64,000 nt of DNA from Brachionus koreanus. Its lineage: Eukaryota > Rotifera > Eurotatoria > Ploima > Brachionidae. Every line of letters starts with the position of its first letter. Positions within the stretch are counted from its first letter, which is position 1. The position numbers were made by a program, and so were the translations under genes. Positions 57,601-64,000 of the stretch are shown here, piece by piece. Under the pieces are notes generated by a model. It was given only the letters and a program-made list of their open reading frames with translations. It was not told where the DNA came from and made no database searches. The stretch lies in NCBI GenBank assembly GCA_016987375.1, contig PJRA01000011.1:1774446-1838445 (forward strand), in the 5' to 3' direction.

Positions 57601-59469
57601 TAACCACTATTGATTACTCCAAAGGTATCTTTCACACTTCATTTCATTTTTGTTATTTTCTATAGTCTAAATCAACTTATGCCATCGATTTCTTTATGTT
57701 ATTTTTGCTGGCACAGTATCTAATTTTCTTAAATAAATCTATGGCGCATGCTATTCCTTAATTTTCTTCCATTTTAGAGAAAATAAACAAGCTTATAAAA
57801 GTTGATTGACAAACATACATCGCAGCACTTTAAAGTCACCGAAATGAAATTAATTATTTTATAAAATTTTTTTAAAGTTTAAATACCAAAATTGTTAACT
57901 TGATTTCTGAAAAACTCTGTTGTAATGTCTACTTACAGAAGTCTTAAAAATTAAAAAAAAAACATTATGAAATTTGGTACAAAATTATCAAAAAGAATTA
58001 AAAATAATGCTAAAAAATCTAATAACTTTTTGTCTGAAGCCTTATAATTAGCTCTGTAAGTGCAACAAACTGCAACATACTTAGTTTAACCAAACGTCAA
58101 AGTCTGCTTATGATGTGCAAAATCTCTGCAAAATGCAATTTAGCCAGATGCTAAGTTTGCAGTTTTTTCAGTGCAACTTTGAATGTTGCACCATGTTGCA
58201 TTTACATAACTTGCTTTTGACTTTTGAAAGAAAAGTTATAAGAATTTTTAACATTTTGTTCTGTTCTATAGTACTAAATTTCACAAAAGCATGAAACTTT
58301 TTATCAAAGATAAAATTTGATTTTTTTTATAATTTAGATTGATTTAAACAAAATGCCACTAGGAAAAATATCATCAAATCAAATCAAACAAGCTTTCAGC
58401 ATTTTAAATGAATTAAATGATGTACATTTTATTAATTTAAGAAATATTTTTTTCTAATGATATATTTTTATTACAGCTTATTGACCGAAAATCTTCTAAA
58501 ACCCATATTTTAGACGCCAGTAATCGCTTTTATACTCTAATACCTCACGATTTCGGAATGAAAAAGCCTACACTTTTAAACGATTCAGCACTTATTAAAG
58601 TATATAAATTAAACAATTTCTATTTTACTTTTTTTAAATAGAATTTTCTAAGAATAAAACTGAAATGCTGAACAATTTATTGGATATAGAAATAGCTTAT
58701 AATATACTAAAGACAGACTCTAATTCAAGTGAAGATCCGATAGACATGCACTACAAAAAACTTAATTGTCAAATGGAAGTTGTTGATAAAGATAGTGAAG
58801 AATTTTCTTTAATATTAAAATATGTTGAAAATACTCATGCAGCTACACATTCTTCATACAAATTAATTGTTGAGGATGTTTTCAAAATTGTTCGCGAAGG
58901 TGAAGAATCAAGATACCAAACTTACAAGGGTTTGAAAAACAAAAAATTACTCTGGCATGGATCTAGATTGACTAACTTTGCTGGAATCTTGTCTCAAGGC
59001 TTAAGAATTGCCCCACCAGAAGCGCCATGCACCGGTTATATGGTAAATAATCTAATTAAATAACTTTTATTTAAAAAAATGCTTTGAAAAACTCTTTTAG
59101 TTTGGTAAAGGTGTTTATTTTGCTGATATGGTGAGCAAGAGTGCCAATTATTGTTTCACAAGTAGTTCAAATCCGACTGGTTTATTACTTTTGTGCGAAG
59201 TAGCTTTAGGAGAAATGTATGAACGAACGCATTCAGAATATGTGACAACTTTGCCAAAAGGCAAGCATAGCACAAAAGGATGTGGCCGAACAGCACCATC
59301 TCCAACAGACATTCATGTAATGAGTGACGGTGTTGAGATTCCTTTAGGAAAAGGTGTTGATTCGGGAATTAATGCATCGTCACTTTTGTATAACGAGTAC
59401 ATAGTTTATGACGTTAATCAAATAAAAATGCGATATCTTTTGAGAGTAAAATTTGAATATAAATATTAA
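54661..59469 (+). CDS. PARP1: Poly(ADP-ribose) polymerase 1, lacking zinc finger 2
   Basis: DNA-break sensor that makes poly(ADP-ribose) from NAD+ in the nucleus. Twelve exons join in frame: 54661-54774, 54824-54844 (21 bp), 54895-54980, 55032-55149, 55220-55339, 55397-56506, 56561-56698, 58338-58421, 58477-58599, 58653-59042, 59101-59469; plus the first counted separately this gives 890 aa (human 1014). Zinc finger 1 has ligands C19, C22, H51, C54. About 40 residues later comes the PADR1/zinc finger 3 region ([29 protein letters not shown]). Then BRCT ([20 protein letters not shown]), WGR ([17 protein letters not shown]), the helical domain ([16 protein letters not shown]) and the catalytic domain. 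The catalytic H-Y-E triad is complete: H740 (LLWHGSR), Y774 (GKGVYFADM), E867 ([10 protein letters not shown]). Zinc finger 2 has no counterpart, which explains the shorter length. The 51-bp intron 54981-55031 has no stop and keeps the frame if retained. (Eleven coordinate pairs are listed; they are all the exons I see.). Confidence 0.96.
57040..57890. repeat. Dispersed repeat, copy 3 of 3 (decayed, interrupted)
   Basis: Parts of the repeat at 45290-45455 are found here in order: tcatttgataattggcaagt at 57040, ttagccacatattcacctat at 57198, and attttataaaatttttttaa near 57857. The middle is expanded by unrelated sequence. Confidence 0.5.
58052..58210. mobile_element. MITE with TGCAAC-rich inverted ends
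   Basis: The left end ctctgtaagtgcaacaaact is mirrored by the right end (minus strand) gttatgtaaatgcaacatgg. Further gcaac units lie inside both arms. No target duplication is certain. It sits in the PARP1 intron about 130 bp before the next exon. Confidence 0.6.
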
Positions 59470-59611
59470 ATAAAGAGCGAATTGTAAATTTAAATTGTAT
59501 TAGATTAAAAAAAAAAATTAAAACAATTATAATTAAATTTATTAAAAAATCCGTCTTTTCTAATAAAATTTTCATAGTATATTTTTATATTTTTATTTTT
59601 GCTATTTGACT
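59470..59611. other. 3' flank of PARP1
   Basis: Short AT-rich 3' flank, probably containing the PARP1 3' UTR and polyadenylation site. Confidence 0.45.
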
Positions 59612-60401
59612 CTCAAAAATTTATTTTTTTGGATAGGGAGGTCTGAAACTTTACAGCCTTAAATTGAGTATATCTTATTTAAGAGATTTTATCTCAGAAT
59701 TTTATCAAACGAATCTACCCGATCGACACATTTTCTGATAGAGAATTAAATGTTCTATATTCTGAGATGGTTATCTTTAAAAAAAAAAAAATTGAGAATT
59801 TTTTCGGAAAAAAATCGGAAAAATTTTGACATTTTTAACATTTTGGAGGTCAGTCGATGCATATTATAAGGGATCAACTTATGGTGACGTCCTAAAGGCA
59901 TATTTTTCAGGTAAAACAAAGGCAGCTCATCAACAACACTTAAAAATAACAAATTCACTGCTATAATTAATTAAATATTTTTTTTCTCAATAATATTCCA
60001 AAAAAAATTTTTTTTTTTTTTAAATGGACACTTTTTGATCGATTAAAAAAAATTTTAAACTAAATAAATAAAAAAAGTAAAACCATAGTTTTGTTCAGAA
60101 TTTTCTCTAGTTTTAGAATTTATATAATAATATATAGGTAAAAGGGTTTGGAAAAAAGTAGATCCCAAAAAAGTTAAAAATGTCAAAATTTTTCCGATTT
60201 TTTTCCGAAAAAATTCTCATTTTTTTTTTTTTTTAAAGATAACCATCTCAGAATATAGAACATTTAATTCTCTATCAGAAAATGTGTCGATCGGGTAGAT
60301 TCGTTTGATAAAATTCTGAGATAAAATCTCTTAAATAAGATATACTCAATTTAAGGGTGTAAAGTTTCAGACCTCCCTATCCAAAAAAATAAATTTTTGA
60401 G
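59612..60401. repeat. Large inverted repeat (arms ~229 bp, loop ~330 bp)
   Basis: 59612-59840 (starts ctcaaaaatttatttttttg, includes gggaggtctgaaactttaca) is nearly identical to the reverse complement of 60173-60401, with very few mismatches. An RNA across it would form a hairpin of more than 220 bp. The loop and right flank are related to 53825-54240, so it is a foldback-type repeat family rather than a chance structure. Confidence 0.93.
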
Positions 60402-61210
60402 CCCCCCTAAAATTTTGGCAAACTCTAGGTTTTTATATACGTAGAATCTAAAAATGAGATCGAAATCCAAATCTGAAGATAGTGTGGAAGTTTTGCATCG
60501 CGCGAACTTTACAATCTATTAGCAATAATCTAATTTCATGTTACTTTTAAAATAAATTCTTAGAGGTATCAAAAATGACTCGGACTAAAATATTTTTGCC
60601 TTAAAAAAACATATCAAATAAAGATTGAATACTTTTACCATCTAAAATATAGATAAAGTTTGCAAATGGTCAAAATTGTGGTCAACATATGAAAAGTTGT
60701 TTATATTGACAAAAATTTGGTTATATGTTAAGTTTAAAAGCGCTGAATATGTCAAACTGCGAAAATATTTGAGTATTTACATGCAGAATGATTATAAGAT
60801 GGACAACCAAATAAAAAAAAATTATAAAAAGACATATTTGAGCTTTAGATAGTTCAAAGGCTGGTAGATTTTTTTCTGATCACTTTTTCTCCTTTTAGCA
60901 ATTTCAATTTCAAGACTAGTGCCCTTTTCAAATACACTTGTCAAACTTGAGAAAAAAGATTTTAACTTCTAACTCCTAACCACTACAGAACTTTTTTTAA
61001 AAATACTCAAATAAATTTAATAAAAATAAAGTAGTCTCTAAAGTTTAGAAAGCTTGAAAATCCTTGGAAATATAATAATTTTGGTCACATAATGTTTGAA
61101 ATGTCTTTTTTTATTGTTTACATGCAATTTTTACAACTTATTAATTATTTTTGTCCTTAAAATCAGTAATTTTATTGAGTTAATTTTTCCATAAAAATCG
61201 GTAAAAAAAA
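60402..61210. other. Repeat flank and AT-rich sequence, no gene seen
   Basis: The first ~120 bp continue the repeat family (gtgtggaagttttgcatcgcgcg). The rest shows no exon or element I recognise. Confidence 0.45.
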
Positions 61211-61552
61211 GGAACTGAGGCGCAAAGGAGGCAAATAATTGGACTGTTGAAAGATAAAAGTTTAATTATGAGAAGACTTTTGTGGACAAAGAATTTCCAA
61301 GGTCTGGTAGACCTCGAAAGCTTACAAGTCTAGATGAATCTTATATTTTTAGACAAGCTATAGACAATTAGCATCTTACTTTATAATGTTAGTTAATGTT
61401 GTTAGTGTTAATAAAGAGACTGTTAGAAAAAAGGCCAATACAAAGATAACATCAGTAGAGTATTTAAAAAGGGTTCTTTTTGATGAATGATTGAAAGTCT
61501 CAAGTGAAATAGTCAAGAACATGATTGAATCTGTCCCATAACGCTGAGTGTA

Positions 61553-61715
61553 TTAACACTTGAAGCACCAAACATTTTTTCATGTTTTTTTAATTCAAAA
61601 ATATATAATAAAAAATCTATAATAATTTTATAAAGTTATATCATTATTTAAAGAAAATTTTAAAATCTACATAAATCAAAAAATATATATTCATTTCAAA
61701 AATCTATTCAAAAGA
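61553..61715 (+). mobile_element. piggyBac-like MITE fragment (left part)
   Basis: Starts TTAACACTTGAAGCACCAAA and matches 44885-45055 over about 150 bp (taattcaaaaatat...aaaatctacataaatcaaaa). The right end is missing. It lies inside the Tc1/mariner remnant. Confidence 0.7.
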
Positions 61716-61738
61716 TACGCAAATTATTTTATTCAATT

Positions 61739-61853
61739 AAAGTTTAAGTCCCATTGACAAATTGAAATTAGAAAAATGGACAGTTAAATATCCATTTTAC
61801 AATTAAGTAAAAAATTCAGTTTGCTATATACAAAAAAATTATTAAGATTATTG
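61739..61853. repeat. Dispersed 115-bp repeat, copy 2
   Basis: Nearly identical to 33425-33539. Low divergence means the two copies separated recently compared with the other repeats here. Confidence 0.9.
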
Positions 61854-61989
61854 AAAAAACTTTAAAAAAATATAGAAAGACTTTAAGTGGTCAACTCACA
61901 AAAATTCTTAAATCAAAAAAGCAAATAGTGTTCCAGAAATGAACAAGAAAAACAAATTAATTTCACAATAAGGATTCAGTATCAAATAA

Positions 61990-62813
61990 CGATATTAGCT
62001 TAGTTAGCTAAAAGTTAGTCGACTATTTAGTAAGCTAAAATTTTGGTTAACTAATAGTTCTCACAACAAAATACATCTGGTTTTGTATCCAATCCTTGTT
62101 TAGAAAAGTTTCCCCACAATAAATGATATATCTATCTAATTAGGGTTAGGGTTTTTAAAAACGAAAACATCTTACTTTATATTGACAAATACACATTTAC
62201 ACTGGCTTAATATACTTTTCATATATTATTGAAAATAGTATAGATCGTATGAATATTTTTTCTGCATAAATTAAGAGAGATGTTATGTCTTATTCGACTC
62301 AATCGACTTATTCGAAAGGTTGTTAAAGTATAAATTTTAAAATAAAAAAATACCCAAATCAAAAAGAACAAGAAATACATCAATCTTAGAAAATAGTTCG
62401 AGATTGAATTTTTCACAAGACAATTGAAATTCGAATTTCCAATTACAATTATCTCATGTTCAATTGACTGAATTGGTTCCCGTTTCAAACGAAAGTTTTT
62501 AAAATGAGCAGACATCTTCCATAGATAGAGATATTCTAGATGCATATTCTTTGTATTGGAGCCAGTGTTAAACAAAGAAAATTAATAGAATCCTTATCCT
62601 AAAAAAAAGAGATTTTGTTTTCAAAATAGAGAAGCTCATTAACATAATCACACTAATTTCAGATGCATATAAATTGTATCAATATAATAACTTAATCTTT
62701 AGAAAAGTTTATTGGAGACTTGACCCTTCTATGTCAAGTCTCGAGAAATTCTAACTTTAAAATTTTAGTCGACTAAACTAAATTAATTTAGTTAAGACCC
62801 ATCACCAGTATCA
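61990..62813. mobile_element. hAT-related fragments
   Basis: ttagttagctaaaagttagtcgacta at 61998 and tagtcgactaaactaaatta...ttaagacccatcac at 62766-62810 match the two halves of the intact hAT MITE at 25174-25256. The left terminal TAGTGATGGG is lost. About 700 bp of unrelated AT-rich sequence separates them, so this is either a larger relative of the MITE or a MITE broken by another insertion. Confidence 0.55.
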
Positions 62814-62879
62814 AGGCTCTGAAAATTTTTTATTTTTTACAATTTTTAACGTTACAATTTGAAGACCTTAGTTGAAGAA

Positions 62880-63345
62880 AGACTAAAAAATCATTGAAGC
62901 CGTTCAAAGACGAGCAATAAAGCTTGTGCCTGAAATCAAAAGAATATCTTATGAATAAAGAGTGCAAGAACTAAATTTGAAAACAGTTGAGACTAAGAGA
63001 TGATATAATACAAATTTTATAAAGGGCCTTGATGAAATTAACTTGTGTTCAACAAAATTGTGTTAAATAAAAGACAAAAAAAAGCAAAGAAAAGAGCAGA
63101 GACATCAATTAAGGTCATAACCATTCCAAATAGAAAGGAAACTGGTCAAAAACTGTGATCAACATAACAATTCTTTTTCAAACAGAGTATCAAGCGTTTA
63201 AAAAATCTACCAAATAAATTAGTCCTATCAAATGACCTTAACGAATTTAAAAATAAACAGACTACATTTAGAAAGCTATTAAAGTAGAGCCTAAAACTCC
63301 ATTTAATCTGATCAATCACATTATAGCTATTTACTTATTATTATT
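62880..63345 (+). mobile_element. LINE reverse transcriptase fragment (CR1/L2/Jockey-like)
   Basis: Reads IEAVQRRAIKLVPEIKRISY, then RVQELNLKTVETKR, then FFSNRV, then LPNKLVLSNDLNEFKNKQTT, with stops between. This is the classic end of the reverse transcriptase ORF (V.RRATKL.P......Y..RL..L.L.....RR; FF.NRV...WN.LP..V). It ends in a TTATTATTATTATTTT tail at about 63337-63350, typical of CR1-like 3' ends. Confidence 0.85.
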
Positions 63346-63715
63346 ATTTTAAAAATCGAATTCAGATAAGAAAGATGCCATCAAAGAAGTATAATAATTA
63401 AAAGTATTATTAGGTATTTAAGACTTTCATATTTAAACAAGACAATGTCCTTTGTTATCATTCCGAAAAAATGAAGAAGTGTTTTCAAGAGCAAAATATT
63501 ACAGTTTTATCATGTACTGAGAGCAAAATCTGAATTTATTCAAAAATTAATGCAGAGGGTTCAATAGAGAGATTGCAAAGGAACAGTCAAAGTTATTGGA
63601 TGAACTGTAGGACATCGTTCCAATTATTCTTAATAGCGTCTCAAAATTCATTTTTGAGATTTGAGTGAACCCGATGTCACAAAGAATTGATGACCGTTTG
63701 AAAAATTACAAATAT

Positions 63716-64000
63716 TAATACTTTTTGACAATAATAAACGCTATTAAAATGCTTGTTCAACTCATTTTTTAATTTATCACAATTAAAAAAGTTGAAAAAA
63801 TTTAATTGTTTATGTCCAATTAAAATTACAAATCAATTGACTTTCATTTTAACCTAGAATTTTTCTAACTTTGATGATAAAGAATTAGGCCAAAAAAAAA
63901 CTGCTTCAAAATTACAATCCTATTATCCATTCTTTTACATTTTACAACCCAAATAAATAATAAAAAATCAGTCATTTCTTAAATTTTTCACAATGCCTGT
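63716..64000. other. Right edge, no gene seen
   Basis: AT-rich DNA after the Tc1/mariner remnant. No feature recognised. Confidence 0.45.

Larger units (their letters stand above)
56699..58337. other. Large intron of PARP1 filled with repeats
   Basis: This 1.6 kb intron is far longer than the other PARP1 introns (about 45-70 bp). It contains the third copy of the dispersed repeat of 45.3 and 49.3 kb and a MITE at 58052-58210, so growth by insertion is likely. No coding signal. Confidence 0.75.
61211..63715 (+). mobile_element. Dead Tc1/mariner transposon split by later insertions
   Basis: The N-terminal part of a Tc1-like transposase lies at about 61205-61480: KGTEAQRRQIIGLLKDKSLI and, after a frameshift, PRSGRPRKLTSLDESYIFRQ (the GRPR hook and second HTH). 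The C-terminal part lies at about 63425-63715: FKQDNVLCYHSEKMKKCFQE, QNITVL, and the final SQRIDDRLKNYKY. FKQDN.LCYHS is the second catalytic Asp region. Many stops and frameshifts. The middle is occupied by at least three unrelated repeats listed separately. Confidence 0.85.

Noticed and set aside
62219..62575. 118-codon minus-strand open frame
   Set aside because: Lies between hAT and LINE fragments in a repeat-rich region; aromatic and isoleucine-rich tail looks random and no transposase motif was found.
1..64000. CRISPR arrays, bacterial operons, viral genes
   Set aside because: No regularly spaced repeats; introns and animal gene families throughout; no bacterial or viral coding sequence recognised.

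Overview
The window is strongly AT-rich animal nuclear DNA. Coding exons stand out as islands of balanced composition. They are joined by GT-AG introns, many only 40-60 bp long, and nearly every recognisable gene belongs to a conserved animal family: alpha-spectrin, MUS81, FUNDC-like, MZT1, GTF2H3, a Bcl-2 protein, a claudin-like protein, a CEP170-like protein, a SOCS-box protein, ANAPC13, PEX11-gamma, two HEXIM-like proteins, an ABRA/costars protein, INTS10, PRDX6 and PARP1. Low GC, tiny introns and this gene set fit a small invertebrate such as a monogonont rotifer. That placement is a guess from style, not a proof.

Layout. 1-7.9 kb (minus): the N-terminal two thirds of alpha-spectrin; the rest lies beyond the left edge, and an assembly gap (3428-3689) sits in an intron beside a LINE fragment. 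8-11.2 kb: no gene seen. 11.3-17.3 kb: the densest part. An unknown plus-strand gene converges on five minus-strand genes (BCL2-like, GTF2H3, MZT1, FUNDC-like, MUS81) separated by only about 110-175 bp, an operon-like order. 17.7-18.5 kb: a four-helix claudin-like protein. 22.2-26.9 kb: a CEP170-like gene whose 2.7 kb intron holds several mobile elements (foldback, palindromic MITE, tRNA-derived SINE, hAT MITE with 8-bp target duplication, piggyBac-like end, integrase-like fragment). 29.3-31.2 kb: a SOCS-box protein and ANAPC13. 34.0-35.5 kb: PEX11-gamma with two alternative first coding exons. 38.3-43.6 kb: two HEXIM-like paralogues flanking an ABRA-like gene. 45.9-48.4 kb: INTS10. 50.3-51.0 kb: PRDX6. 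51.7-54.4 kb: a piggyBac-like element and an old repeat. 54.7-59.5 kb: PARP1 in 12 exons, lacking zinc finger 2. 59.6-64 kb: repeats only, including a roughly 790-bp inverted repeat and a dead Tc1/mariner transposon carrying other insertions.

Themes. Several genes act on transcription and DNA repair (MUS81, PARP1, GTF2H3, INTS10, HEXIM-like). I see no evidence that they are functionally clustered; this looks like ordinary animal gene order. The most unusual points are the HEXIM-like pair lacking the usual C-terminal coiled coil, the PARP1 lacking zinc finger 2, the twin first exons of PEX11-gamma, the operon-like five-gene run with splice-acceptor-like sequence next to several start codons, and the PRDX6 with an altered lipase motif. 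Exon boundaries given below were worked out by hand from splice signals, reading phase and family similarity. Comparisons with human proteins are from memory, not from database searches.
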